Origin: Gammaproteobacteria bacterium
Lineage (GTDB): Bacteria > Pseudomonadota > Gammaproteobacteria > HK1
NCBI GenBank assembly: GCA_022824305.1
Contig: JAJEAD010000094.1
Span: 1-64,000 of the forward strand
Direction of reading: 5' to 3'
DNA length: 64,000 nt
The translations under genes and the position numbers were made by a program. Of this stretch, positions 49,361 through 58,638 are shown piece by piece. The notes under the pieces were generated by a model. It was not told the DNA's origin, did not search any database, and saw only the letters and a list, made by a program, of their open reading frames with translations. Each line of letters opens with the position of its first letter. The first letter of the stretch is position 1.

Positions 49361-50149
49361 ATGAGAGTCAACGCCAACGGCATCTCCGTCCACTACCGAA
49401 TCGACGGCCCCGAGTCGGCCCCTCTGGTCACCATGAGCCACTCGCTCGCCGCCAACCTCGACATGTGGGAGTGGCAGATGCCGGCCCTCGCCGGATACCG
49501 GGTGCTGCGCTACGACACCCGGGGGCACGGCGGCAGCGACGCTCCGCCCGGCGAGTACACGCTGGAGCTGCTCGCCGACGATCTCTTCGCGCTGCTCGAT
49601 TCGCTGGAGATCGAGTCCACCCACTACGTCGGCCTGTCGATGGGCGGCATGATCGGCCAGACTGCGGCGCTCAACGACCAGAGCCGCTTCCTGACCCTGT
49701 CGCTCTGCGACACGAGCAGCCGGATACCCCCGGAAGCCCGCCCGGTGTGGGAGGAGCGCATCGCCACCGCCCGTGAACGGGGTATGGCAGCGCTCGTCGA
49801 TTCCACCATCGAGCGCTGGTTCTCGGCCGGCTACCAGGCGCGGCAACCGGCGGAAGTGGACAAGGTGCGCGCGATGATCCGCGCCACGAGCGTCGACGGC
49901 TACTGCGGCTGCAGCGCCGCCATCTCCCGTCTCGATCTCACGGAGCGTCTTTCCGCCATCGACCGGCCGGTCCTGCTCATCGTGGGCGAGGAGGATCCGG
50001 GCACCCCGGTCGCCGCCCACGAGGCGATCCGAGACCGCATCGCGGGCTCGGAGCTCGTGGTGCTCCCCGACGCGCTGCACTTCTCGAACGTCGAGCGCCA
50101 GGCCGAATTCAATGAGGCCCTGACCGGCTTTCTGGACCGGCACCGGTAG
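49361..50149 (+). CDS. Alpha/beta hydrolase, 3-oxoadipate enol-lactonase-like
   Basis: 262 residues: oxyanion region MSHSLAANLDMWEWQMPAL, RYDTRGHGGSD, nucleophile Ser in GLSMGGMIG, Asp in VGEEDPGTP and His in PDALHFSNVE. The closest pattern is PcaD, which opens beta-ketoadipate enol-lactone in the protocatechuate pathway. No other pca gene is present, so a related hydrolase of aromatic or CoA-ester metabolism is possible. GGGAG precedes the ATG. Confidence 0.82.
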   Translation: MRVNANGISVHYRIDGPESAPLVTMSHSLAANLDMWEWQMPALAGYRVLRYDTRGHGGSDAPPGEYTLELLADDLFALLDSLEIESTHYVGLSMGGMIGQTAALNDQSRFLTLSLCDTSSRIPPEARPVWEERIATARERGMAALVDSTIERWFSAGYQARQPAEVDKVRAMIRATSVDGYCGCSAAISRLDLTERLSAIDRPVLLIVGEEDPGTPVAAHEAIRDRIAGSELVVLPDALHFSNVERQAEFNEALTGFLDRHR

Positions 50150-50241
50150 GCGCGAGCGCCCGAAGGCGTCGCCGCGCGCGCCGGGCTGCTCGCCCGTCGC
50201 CCCGATTCCCGCCGGCGCCGCGGGCCGGGCGCCCCGGTCTG

Positions 50242-51447
50242 TCAGTCCGCGCTCTCCGTCTCCCCGCCGAGGGCTCCGCTCGCGCGCAGTGACTCGATCT
50301 CGGGCTCCGAGTAGCCGAGCTCCGCCATGATCTCGTCGTTGTGCTCTCCCAGCCTCGGCGCCCCGCGAGGGGCCTCCGGAGGCGTTCCCTCGAAGCGGGC
50401 GGGCACCCGGGTCTGTCGCAGCCGTCCCGCAACCGGATGCTCGTGCTCGACGAGGATCTCGCTCGCGAGGACCTGGGGGTGCCCGATCACCTCGTGACGG
50501 GTGAGGGCGGGCGCGCACGGCACGTCCTCCTTCTCGAGCGCCTCCAGCCACTCGGCGGTGGTCCGCGTCTTCAGTCCCTCCTGGATGAGGGCGAGGCGCT
50601 CGTTGACGTTGCGGTCCCGCAGGTCGGGGGTCGCGAAGCGCGGGTCCTCGAGCATGTCCGGCCGGCCGAAGGCGCGACAGAGTCCCGCCCACTGCTTGTC
50701 GCTCATCGTGGAGACCGTCATGTAGCCGTCCCGGGTCTCGTAGATGAGGTCGATGAAGCTCGCCGCCTCCTGGTGGGTGACCGGCTGATCCGCGAAGGTC
50801 AGCCCGCCCATGTCGGAAGCCCACATGAATGAGAGGACGGTGTCGAGCATCGAGAGGCGCACGTGCTGGCCCTTGCCCGTGCGCTCGCGGGCGAGGAGCG
50901 CCGCGCTCACCGCCTGGGAAGCCGCGAGCGCGGTCAGCTTGTCGGGAAGGATGGTCCGGATGAGCCGCGGCTTCGCGTGGTCGGAGCCCGCCTGGATCGT
51001 GGTCAGTCCCGACAGGGCCTGGACGATGGGGTCGTAGGTGGGTCTGTCCGCCAGGGGGCCGCGCTCCCCGAAGCCGGAAATCGAGAGGTAGACCACCTGC
51101 GGCGCCACCCGGCGGATGTCCGGCTCCGCAATGCCGAGGCGTTCCACCACGCCGGGACGGAAGTTCTGAATGAACACGTCCGCACCGGCCGCCAGCCTCT
51201 CGAGCACCGCCCGGCCCTCGGGATGCTTGAGGTTCAGGGTCAGGGAGCGCTTGCTGCGGTTGAGGTTGAGGAAGTTGGCCGCCAGCCCCCCGCGGCGGTG
51301 GCCGAGAGCCCGGGTATGGTCGCCGGAGCCGGGCACCTCGACCTTGATCACGTCCGCGCCCTGGTCGCCGAGCATGCAGGTCGCCCAGGGGCCGGTCAGC
51401 ATCGTGCTGAGGTCGACTACCCGAAAGCCCGCAAGTGGTCCCGCCAT
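50242..51447 (-). CDS. CaiB/BaiF family CoA-transferase
   Basis: 401 residues of the class III CoA-transferase family: N-terminal GFRVVDLSTMLTGPWATCML, LNLNRSKRSLTLNLKHPEGR, and the catalytic aspartate in TYDPIVQALSG. Such intertwined dimers move CoA between carboxylic acids via a glutamyl/aspartyl anhydride. Substrates (carnitine, bile acids, methylmalate, formyl groups) vary and cannot be assigned here. GGGAG precedes the ATG. Confidence 0.9.
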   Translation of the reverse strand: MAGPLAGFRVVDLSTMLTGPWATCMLGDQGADVIKVEVPGSGDHTRALGHRRGGLAANFLNLNRSKRSLTLNLKHPEGRAVLERLAAGADVFIQNFRPGVVERLGIAEPDIRRVAPQVVYLSISGFGERGPLADRPTYDPIVQALSGLTTIQAGSDHAKPRLIRTILPDKLTALAASQAVSAALLARERTGKGQHVRLSMLDTVLSFMWASDMGGLTFADQPVTHQEAASFIDLIYETRDGYMTVSTMSDKQWAGLCRAFGRPDMLEDPRFATPDLRDRNVNERLALIQEGLKTRTTAEWLEALEKEDVPCAPALTRHEVIGHPQVLASEILVEHEHPVAGRLRQTRVPARFEGTPPEAPRGAPRLGEHNDEIMAELGYSEPEIESLRASGALGGETESAD

Positions 51448-51655
51448 CGTTTCGTCTCCCTGCCGTCCTCAGCGTGGAACGCCGATGCCGGCGATGCGCT
51501 CGAGGCCTGCACCATGCTCGTCGTGGACGGACGCGATGCGCGGGCACGCCACGCTTGTGCGGACACACGCCGAGATGGCGGGGAAGCCGTCTCTCGCCAT
51601 CGGCGTCGAGAAGCGCCCGGTCACCGGAGGGTAGAGGTCCACGAGACTGAATCCG

Positions 51656-52360
51656 CTACACGCCGCGGGTCAGTCCTCCGTCGACCCGGATGTTCTGGCC
51701 GGTGATGTAGCCGGCGCCGTCGCCGAGAAGAAAGGCCGCAGTCTTCGCGATCTCCGCCGCCATCCCGATGCGTCGCATCGGAATCTTCTCCGCCTTGTCC
51801 TCCCCGTGCGGCAGGCTGTCGACGAAGCCGGGAAGAATGCAGTTCATCCGGATGTTGTCGGCGGCGTAGCGCTCGGAGTAGAGCTTCGTGAAGCTGCCGA
51901 GCCCGGCGCGGAGCGTGCTGGAAATCGCGAAGTCGAGGGAGGGCTCGAATGCGCAGAAGGTGGAAATGTTGACGATCGAGCCGCGTTCCTGCCGGCGCAT
52001 CACCGGCGTGACCAGTCGCGCCATCCGCACCACGTTCAGCAGCACCATGTCGAGGGACGCGTGCCAGGCTCCGTCGTCGTGGTCGAGGAGGTCTCCCTTG
52101 GGGACGCCGCCGGTGTTGTTGACGACCGCGTCGATGCGCCCGAAACGCTCGAGCGTCTCGTCCACGACGCGCCCGAGGTCGGAGGGCTCGGTCACCGAGC
52201 CGGTGAATCCGAGGGCGCCGAGCTCTCCCGCGAGCCGCTCCGCCGCTCCCGAGGGGGAGAGGAGGGCGAGCGCGTAGCCTTCCGCGGCGAGCTCGCGCGC
52301 GATGGCCGCTCCGATGCCGCGCCCGGCGGCGGTCACGATGGCGACTCTGGGGGCTGGCAT
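51656..52360 (-). CDS. Divergent short-chain dehydrogenase with altered active site
   Basis: 234-residue SDR-fold protein with the cofactor motif VTAAGRGIGAAIA, VNNTGGVPKGD and C-terminal YITGQNIRVDGGL. The usual catalytic YxxxK is absent: aligning the stretch before NIRMN puts SSTLR where YSASK normally stands, although the preceding Ser (NISTF) remains. It may have lost classical reductase activity or use another base, like some FabG-like paralogues. ATG at 52360 with GAGGAG five bases upstream is chosen. Probably acts with the upstream CoA-transferase, but it stands alone in operon terms. Confidence 0.8.
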   Translation of the reverse strand: MPAPRVAIVTAAGRGIGAAIARELAAEGYALALLSPSGAAERLAGELGALGFTGSVTEPSDLGRVVDETLERFGRIDAVVNNTGGVPKGDLLDHDDGAWHASLDMVLLNVVRMARLVTPVMRRQERGSIVNISTFCAFEPSLDFAISSTLRAGLGSFTKLYSERYAADNIRMNCILPGFVDSLPHGEDKAEKIPMRRIGMAAEIAKTAAFLLGDGAGYITGQNIRVDGGLTRGV

Positions 52361-52650
52361 CGGCACTCCTCAAATTCCGCGACCCCGGGGGGCGGCGACT
52401 ATAACAGCTTGATCGCAAGGTCTGCCTGTGGCTCCACCGGCTTCGGACCCTGATGGGCCCCGGAATCGACGCCGGCACCGCGGGACAGGTGCGCCGGCGC
52501 GCGCGCAGGTGCGGATCCTCGCACCTGGCGTACGCTGCATCAGGAGACATTCCCCACGGAAACAACCGTATGATGTTTCCGTCAGGTCGCTCCGTGGCGC
52601 CGGTGGGAATCGATGCCGATTTGACGTAATGAGTCGGGCGAGGCCCCGTC

Positions 52651-53769
52651 ATGAACTTCGAAGAAGGACTGGTCGTCACGCAGGAGCGCCTTTCCCGCGA
52701 AGCAGGTTCCCTGGGGGAACTGCTTGCACGGTTGCGCGGCCACATTTCCTCCGTGTTGATCGGAGACCGAGAATGGGAGCAGCTACTGGAGCGCGCCCGG
52801 CAGCTTCCCGTCACCATGGCCGCCTTGCCCTTCGGCTTCGAGCTGCCGCTGCATGAACACCAGCCGGGAGCCGACCTCGGCGTTTCGGTAGTTGGCGGAA
52901 CCGGATCGGCCGCGTACTTCGAAAACATGATCCGGTGCGGAAACGAGGATCCGGTCATCTCCGGAATCGTCGGGCTGCTGCACGAGACGGAGCGGGAGGG
53001 CTCTCATCTTGGTCGGGTGATCGGCCGCAAGATGATGCTCGAGTACGATGTCTGGTCGGCGCCGGGCGCTACGCGTCCAGCCCCGGGAATTTTCCTGCGG
53101 CCGGCCGAACGGCCCATCATGGGTGGCGGAGATGACGAGCGGACACAGGATATCGGTGTCGTGCTGGCGGCGCTGGTCTCCGCCGTGGGGTGGAGCTTCG
53201 ATAGCGCCGAGCGCCGGTTGACTGAGCACGTTCACCTGGCGCAGCCGGCAGATACACGCATCGACTCCTTTGGCGCGTTCCCTGCGCGCGAACGGGCCAT
53301 CCGGCTGGCGCTGACCGGATTTCGGTCTCTGCACAATATCGCGGAGTTTCTGGAGCGCGCGGGCTGGCGCGGGGGAAGGGCCCTCTCCACTGTGTCCAGC
53401 CTGGAAGAACACGGTGGCTTTGTGAGCCTCGGGGCTCACATCGACGTACGCTCGGACGGCCTGGGTCCTTCGCTCGGGCTGAGTTTCATCGCCAAGCACC
53501 GCGTGGCCAAGGACCCGAGCTATTGGCTGGACCGCCCTGATCAATGGACAACATTCTTCAATGGGTTGCGTCAGGAAGAGCTTGCCGTCCCGGAGAAGCT
53601 GGAGGCGCTGGCCGCATGGTCGCCAGGTCCGACGACACTGTTCGGTGCGTCAGGGGCTTTCGTGCTGGTGCGGGGCATTCACCACATCAAGCTCGTGCTG
53701 AGCGGAGGCCGGATCGCGCAGGTCAAGGCCTATCCTTTCATGGCGATGACCGCCGCACTCCCGGCCTGA
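52651..53769 (+). CDS. Unrecognised 372-residue protein next to the RiPP cluster
   Basis: No domain recognised. The protein is soluble-looking, mixed alpha/beta: an N-terminal helical part, a Gly/Pro-rich centre (FGFELPLHEHQPGADLGV, VVGGTGSAAYFE), long amphipathic segments and a C-terminal beta pattern (FVSLGAHIDVRSDGLGPSLG, FAKHRVAKD-like, RGIHHIKLVLSGG). It has no Cys-cluster or radical SAM motif. The GIHHIKLVL...AKAYPF ending suggests an enzyme with a strand-rich closing core. It lies convergent to, and next to, the methyltransferase and NHLP genes; a maturation role is only a guess. GAGG precedes the ATG. Confidence 0.6.
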   Translation: MNFEEGLVVTQERLSREAGSLGELLARLRGHISSVLIGDREWEQLLERARQLPVTMAALPFGFELPLHEHQPGADLGVSVVGGTGSAAYFENMIRCGNEDPVISGIVGLLHETEREGSHLGRVIGRKMMLEYDVWSAPGATRPAPGIFLRPAERPIMGGGDDERTQDIGVVLAALVSAVGWSFDSAERRLTEHVHLAQPADTRIDSFGAFPARERAIRLALTGFRSLHNIAEFLERAGWRGGRALSTVSSLEEHGGFVSLGAHIDVRSDGLGPSLGLSFIAKHRVAKDPSYWLDRPDQWTTFFNGLRQEELAVPEKLEALAAWSPGPTTLFGASGAFVLVRGIHHIKLVLSGGRIAQVKAYPFMAMTAALPA

Positions 53770-53873
53770 CCGAACATCGCTCGGGCGTCACTCGCACTTG
53801 ACATCCGCGGCCGACATTGTGGCCAGGACTGGCCTCATATACTCTTTCGAGCGCTTCTTGCTGCGTGTGCAGA

Positions 53874-54764
53874 ATGGAGAAAAAGTTGCCCCGGCCGCAC
53901 GACATTGAGCACATGCGCGAAGTCGAGCGCCACTACACCAGCATGACCGAACGGTTCTACCTGAACGGCTGGAACCGGGACCATATTCATCTTGGGCTGT
54001 TCGAGCCGGGAGAGCGGCCCCCGCCCGGCGAAAAGCCCCGGAACTCGGCCGGGTTGGCGAGGGCGGTGGAGCGCATGGTTGACGTCGTGGTCGAACCTGC
54101 CGAGATCACGGAACACCATCACGTCGTGGATGCGGGGTGTGGAGTGGGTGGTACCGCCATTCATCTCGCAAGGGCGCATGGTTGCAGAGTCACTGGCGTG
54201 AACATAAACCGGCTCCAACTGGAGATCGCGCAAAGGAAAGTTGTTGATGCGAGTGTTGCCGACCGGGTCAGTCTCGAGTACGCGGACTGCTGCCAGAGCC
54301 TGCCCTTTGCCGACAATACCATCGACGTCGTGGTCAACATCGAAAGCGCCTGTCACTACAGCGATCGGCCACGATTTCTCCGCGAAGTCCAAAGAGTCCT
54401 CAAGCCCGGCGGAAAGATCGTTGCGATGGACTGGATGGCGCGGGACCACTTGTCGACCGAACACTACGACCGGTTCATCCGACCGGTCTGCGAGTCATGG
54501 GCGATGGTCAGTCTCGAATGCCCGGCCACGTACACCAGCAAGTTGCAGGAGGCAGGCCTGGAGATCATGGAGTTCGAGGGCTTCGGCGGGAAGGAAATGG
54601 ACAACCTGAGAATCATCGAGAATGACTATCGCAACCTTACGCTCATGTACTTCAGCGGGTGTCGGACGTCGCCGTTTCTCGACCTGATGGATTCGATCGG
54701 CAGACTCTACGCGGCCTGGCGAGACGGTTACTTCGAGATCAAGCGCTACTGTGCGAAGAAGTGA
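53874..54764 (+). CDS. SAM-dependent class I methyltransferase
   Basis: 296 residues, Rossmann-type methyltransferase of the sterol/tocopherol/small-molecule C-methyltransferase type: SAM motif VVDAGCGVGGTAIHLAR, acidic motif II LEYADCCQSLPFAD, and post-motif LREVQRVLKPGGKIVAMDW. The N-terminal EHMREVERHYTSMTERFYLNGW helix is typical of the SMT-like group. ATG at 53874 chosen. Target could be the RiPP, a lipid or a small metabolite. It is convergent with the second methyltransferase gene at 54854. Confidence 0.85.
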   Translation: MEKKLPRPHDIEHMREVERHYTSMTERFYLNGWNRDHIHLGLFEPGERPPPGEKPRNSAGLARAVERMVDVVVEPAEITEHHHVVDAGCGVGGTAIHLARAHGCRVTGVNINRLQLEIAQRKVVDASVADRVSLEYADCCQSLPFADNTIDVVVNIESACHYSDRPRFLREVQRVLKPGGKIVAMDWMARDHLSTEHYDRFIRPVCESWAMVSLECPATYTSKLQEAGLEIMEFEGFGGKEMDNLRIIENDYRNLTLMYFSGCRTSPFLDLMDSIGRLYAAWRDGYFEIKRYCAKK

Positions 54765-54853
54765 CGAGGGGACCGCCGGCCCTGCGCAATCTGCTCTCCA
54801 TCAGCGTGCAATCACGAAGACGGACGGCGAAAATCTCGTGACGTCGAATCAAT

Positions 54854-55723
54854 TCAGTAGGGCCTCCGACCCGACAGGAGTCGGTAGGTGAATGCGCCGT
54901 GGCGCAGCCCCTCATCGAAATCCAGCGCGGCCTGCATGAAGTTGACCCATGGTTGTCGTTCCTTGCCCAGGTGAGGACTCGCAAACAGGTACAGGAGCCA
55001 GTTGTTCCTGGTTGCCTGCGTCGATTGCGCCACTTCCACATCCAGTTTCCTTGCCTCCCCGCCCTCGAGTTCCGCCTTCTCGAGGTCTGCAAGCACCTGG
55101 CGCCACGTGACGAGCGGCGGCATGCGGAAGCCCTTCTGCATTCTTGCATGGACCTCTTCCAGTTCCGGAGAAAGGGACCGGCCGCTCAGCAATCCCTCCA
55201 GGGCCTGCCAACGTCCTCCGGGCTTGAGCACCCGGCGGACGCCTTGCAGGTAGGCAACCTTGTCGGGCGCGTAGCAGAAGGACTCGTGATTGATCACTGC
55301 ATCGAAACCGGCGTCGGCAAAGGGCAGGTCCATGAAGTCCCCGTGACGAAACTCGACCAGATGGCCAACCCCTCGTTGCTCCGCCTGCTTTGCCGCTACG
55401 GCGACATGCGGTTCACAGTTGGTCAATCCCGTGACGTTGATGCCGTGCGTTTCAGCCAGGTAGATCGCCGTACCCCCCACGCCGCAGCCTGCATCCAGCC
55501 AATGCGCTCCCGGTTCCAGGTTGCATCCTCCGGCCAGCACCCTGTTGGCCCGCAATAGAGCCTCACGGTCGGTCTCGGTGTCCGGACCCCAAAGCCCGAA
55601 ATGGCACGACAGCAGGTCCTCGTTCGACACCACCATCGCCGCCGTGATTGCCGTGTAGAGATCGGGGACGGAGAGTTCCGCCGGCGCATCCCTGGCCGAT
55701 TGATTCGAAGCAGCGCTGGTCAT
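54854..55723 (-). CDS. SAM-dependent class I methyltransferase
   Basis: 289 residues with the same architecture as the plus-strand methyltransferase: HFGLWGPDTET entry, SAM motif WLDAGCGVGGTAIYLAETHG, FRHGDFMDLPFADAGFDAVI, LQGVRRVLKPGGRW. The two are likely diverged paralogues. Its ATG overlaps the stop of the RND transporter (ATGA), so it is translated with the exporter downstream of the NHLP precursor. Natural-product or lipid methylation are both possible. Confidence 0.85.
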   Translation of the reverse strand: MTSAASNQSARDAPAELSVPDLYTAITAAMVVSNEDLLSCHFGLWGPDTETDREALLRANRVLAGGCNLEPGAHWLDAGCGVGGTAIYLAETHGINVTGLTNCEPHVAVAAKQAEQRGVGHLVEFRHGDFMDLPFADAGFDAVINHESFCYAPDKVAYLQGVRRVLKPGGRWQALEGLLSGRSLSPELEEVHARMQKGFRMPPLVTWRQVLADLEKAELEGGEARKLDVEVAQSTQATRNNWLLYLFASPHLGKERQPWVNFMQAALDFDEGLRHGAFTYRLLSGRRPY

Positions 55724-58179
55724 GCTTCAGGCCGATGCCGGTGTTTCACTTTCGGAGAAGGGCCTTCGCTACCGGCACCGGGCATGCCGGGACATCGATC
55801 CGGGCGGGGACTTCCGAAACCCCGGGACAATCCCGGTGGGTTTCCAGCAATACCGGTACCGCGATCTACGGCCATGAGCAGTGACGGCAGAAGCGTCAGG
55901 TCGGCGAGCAGCGCGAACCCGATGATCATTGCGATGAGCAGACCGACCTGGGCGGTGGGGATGAATGGTGAGAGCACCAGAATGAGGAAACCTGCCACGA
56001 AGATGAGCGTGGTCGTGACGAGCGCCTGTCCGACCGTCCGAAACGCGTAACGGACAGCGTCTTCCGCCGTGCAGTTGTGCTCGCGTCGGGCGCGTTGGTA
56101 CTTGCTCAGGAAGTGCACCGTGTCATCGACCACGATCCCGATCGTGATGGCCACCACCACGGACAACGCGAGCCCTACCTGCCCCACCAACAGGCCCCAC
56201 ACGCCAAACCCCAGGATTGCGGGCACGAAGTTGGGCACGAGGCTGACAATGCCCAGCCGAAACGAACGCAGTGCAAACAGAAGAACGATGGAAATGCCAA
56301 GAAGGGCAAGCAATGTTCCGGTCAGCATCGCCCGGATGCTCCGCTGGCCAATGTGCCCGAACAGGAGCGCCGGACCAGAGCTGTCTACATGCACGATACG
56401 GGTCGCATTGCCTTCCAGCCAGGCCTCGGCGCGCCCGTTCAGCTCGATGACATCCTGCGACGACAGCGTCCGCGTCGTCACCGTCATCCGGGTCGCGGAT
56501 CGGGTGAGGTCAATCCGGTCGTTCAGGTCGCGACCCTGTGGAAGCGAGAACTCGTAGAGCAGGAGGTACTGGGTGGCGAGCGCCTGATCGGCGGGCAGGC
56601 GATAGGCCTCCGGGTCGTCGCCATGCATGCTCTGGTTGAGTTGTCGAAAGGTATCGGTAATGACTTCGACGTGCCGCGTCTCCGGTTGTTCGCGATACCA
56701 GTCAGCGAAGGCGGCCACATCGCTCAGAAAGGCCGGGTCCGTCGCCTCTCCCGGTCGGCCCGCCGCCAGCGAATACTCGAACTGCGTGGTGCCGCTCAGG
56801 CGCTCGTCCAGGAAATCGGTATCTTTGCGGACCTGAGTATTCTCATCGAATGAGTGCACCAATACGTCGTTCAGCTCATTGCGCGGGACGGCGGCCAGAA
56901 GGCCAAGTACGACCACCGCCGATCCCCACAGCAGGATCTTCCGCCGGTCCACCACGAAATCAGCAATGGCGCTCATCGTCCGACCGTCGTGTTCCGTAGC
57001 GGCTGGCGTACTACGCACCGGCAGAAGGGACAGCACAGCGGGCAGAAAGGCGATCGAGAGCAGGAACGCGGCGCCGATGCCGAATGCCACGAAGTTTCCG
57101 AGATCGCGGTGGGGCGGAACCTCGGAGAAATTCAGGCTCAGAAAACCGAGTGCGGTGGTCAGGTTGGTCAGAAAGATCGGATGCAGGTTGATCCTCAGCG
57201 CTTCGACTATTGCCGTGCGTTTGGGATCGCCGGCACGCAAGCGTTGTCGCAGGGCAACCAGCAGGTGCACGCAGTTGGCGACCACGATCATCATCACGAT
57301 GCTCGGAGCCGGAGTAGCGGTCGGCGAGAGGGGCAGACCGATCCAGCCGCCCAGCCCCATCGACACGATGACCGAGAAGACAATGACAAGCACGGTCGTC
57401 CCCACTCCCGCAATGTTCCGGGTCAGGAGTCCGAGGATCACGACCATGACTGCGAGGCTTGCCGGCAGAAAGGCCTTGTGGTCGTTGATCGATGCCTGCG
57501 AAAAGGCGTGGTTGATGATCACCGTCCCGACCACTCGGAAGTCAGTGCCCGGAAAGCGTTCCTCCGCTTCCGTGATCACCCCGTAGGCAAATTCGGCGAT
57601 CTCGGGTACGCGAACCGGCTGTTCCTCTTCGAGCAACTCGACACTCACGTTGACGGCGCTGACATCTCCGTCTCGGGCCACCAGGCTTCCTGCGAGGCCG
57701 AGGTCAGCCAATGCGATATCACGGATTCGGATGCGTTCCTGTTCCTGGTCCAGCCGCGCCGGGTCCACGAGGTCCCGCACAGCCAGTTCATCTCCATCGG
57801 CGCTAATGCGCTGGAAATTGGCCATCGAATCGACGCGCTTGGAGTACGGCGTCTGCCACGCGCGCTCAGTGAGCCAGACGAGAGCTTCGAGCGCCTGTTC
57901 CGACGTGGCGTCGCCACTGTCCGGAACAATCATGAAGAGGATGTTGTCAGTCTTCCCGTAGGTGTCTTCCAGCGCTTCGTATGCCAGCAGCTCGGGGTTG
58001 TCCTCGCTGAAGAACATGCGGTAGTCGGTCGAAAAATTCAGGAACAGGCAGCCGCTTCCCGCCAGCAGAACCAGAATCATACTGGCTACGATGACCGGCC
58101 AGCGGACGACGATCACCCACCGGGCAAAACGTTCTTCGAATTCGAGGGCCTGGGGGGCGGACGTCTGTGCCATGCTCAT
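55720..58179 (-). CDS. RND superfamily exporter (MMPL/COG1033 type)
   Basis: About 819 residues with the two-fold RND layout: TM1 (WVIVVRWPVIVASMILVLLA), a ~200-residue periplasmic loop beginning FSTDYRMFFSEDNPE, five clustered helices, then a second copy of both. The family exports lipids or small natural products from the inner membrane. Several in-frame starts lie close together; ATG at 58179 is used. It follows the NHLP precursor by about 200 bases and is coupled to a methyltransferase, so it may move the matured product or a lipid partner. No membrane-fusion or outer-membrane partner is seen. Confidence 0.85.
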   Translation of the reverse strand: MSMAQTSAPQALEFEERFARWVIVVRWPVIVASMILVLLAGSGCLFLNFSTDYRMFFSEDNPELLAYEALEDTYGKTDNILFMIVPDSGDATSEQALEALVWLTERAWQTPYSKRVDSMANFQRISADGDELAVRDLVDPARLDQEQERIRIRDIALADLGLAGSLVARDGDVSAVNVSVELLEEEQPVRVPEIAEFAYGVITEAEERFPGTDFRVVGTVIINHAFSQASINDHKAFLPASLAVMVVILGLLTRNIAGVGTTVLVIVFSVIVSMGLGGWIGLPLSPTATPAPSIVMMIVVANCVHLLVALRQRLRAGDPKRTAIVEALRINLHPIFLTNLTTALGFLSLNFSEVPPHRDLGNFVAFGIGAAFLLSIAFLPAVLSLLPVRSTPAATEHDGRTMSAIADFVVDRRKILLWGSAVVVLGLLAAVPRNELNDVLVHSFDENTQVRKDTDFLDERLSGTTQFEYSLAAGRPGEATDPAFLSDVAAFADWYREQPETRHVEVITDTFRQLNQSMHGDDPEAYRLPADQALATQYLLLYEFSLPQGRDLNDRIDLTRSATRMTVTTRTLSSQDVIELNGRAEAWLEGNATRIVHVDSSGPALLFGHIGQRSIRAMLTGTLLALLGISIVLLFALRSFRLGIVSLVPNFVPAILGFGVWGLLVGQVGLALSVVVAITIGIVVDDTVHFLSKYQRARREHNCTAEDAVRYAFRTVGQALVTTTLIFVAGFLILVLSPFIPTAQVGLLIAMIIGFALLADLTLLPSLLMAVDRGTGIAGNPPGLSRGFGSPRPDRCPGMPGAGSEGPSPKVKHRHRPEA

Positions 58180-58331
58180 GCCCACCGCACGCGATCGCCT
58201 CACAAACGGGCATGACCACCCGTCTTCAACATCGCGGCAATGCGGCAGTCACATTCACGGCCAGACGGGCAATCGGCAGCCTGTGGCATGCGGTGTCAGC
58301 GCTCACCGTTCATGCCCGCAGGTGCGGACAG

Positions 58332-58360
58332 GGTGAAGCCACCCCAAGCTCGGCTTCACC
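58332..58360 (-). terminator. Hairpin downstream of the NHLP precursor
   Basis: GGTGAAGCC (58332-58340) and GGCTTCACC (58352-58360) form a 9-bp perfect stem with an 11-base loop, starting about 23 bases after the precursor stop on the minus strand. There is no T-run, so it may be a partial terminator or an RNA stabiliser that lets the precursor be made in excess over the RND and methyltransferase genes behind it, as is common in RiPP operons. Confidence 0.5.
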
Positions 58361-58383
58361 GGGCCCGGGGCAGCGAGACTACG

Positions 58384-58638
58384 TCAGTTTCCGCAGCAGC
58401 ACCAACCGGCGGAGATTGCCTCGAGCTGCTCTTCATTCAGCAGCGGTGTCGGCGGCAGGGCAAGATGGATGGTCTGCATGTCGCTCTCATGCACCTTGAT
58501 CTCGATGTTGTCCGGCACAGTGATCCCGAACTCCTGGTTCAGGACACCTTTGGGGTCAGACACGAGCTGGGCTCGGAATCCTGCATCTTCAACGGCTTTC
58601 TGGGTCAAGAGTGAAAGCGTTTCTTCTGCACTTTGCAT
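58384..58638 (-). CDS. NHLP-family RiPP precursor peptide, WCCCGN core
   Basis: 84 residues. The leader matches the nitrile-hydratase-like leader peptide family: ETLSLLTQKAVEDAGFRAQL, SDPKGVLNQEFGITVPDN, IHLALPPTPLLNEEQLEAIS. It ends in the Ala-Gly form of the double-glycine cleavage site (ISAG), leaving a six-residue core, WCCCGN, with three adjacent cysteines. The C39 peptidase of the upstream NHLP transporter would cut there. Strong GAGGAG ribosome site. The cysteines suggest a modified (heterocyclised, bridged or metal-binding) product, but no YcaO, DUF692/MNIO or lanthionine synthetase gene is visible in this window. Confidence 0.9.
   Translation of the reverse strand: MQSAEETLSLLTQKAVEDAGFRAQLVSDPKGVLNQEFGITVPDNIEIKVHESDMQTIHLALPPTPLLNEEQLEAISAGWCCCGN

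Noticed and set aside
51448-51655. Possible small gene between the CoA-transferase and the divergent SDR
   Set aside because: Some frames look protein-like over a few residues but have no start with a ribosome site and no recognisable motif.
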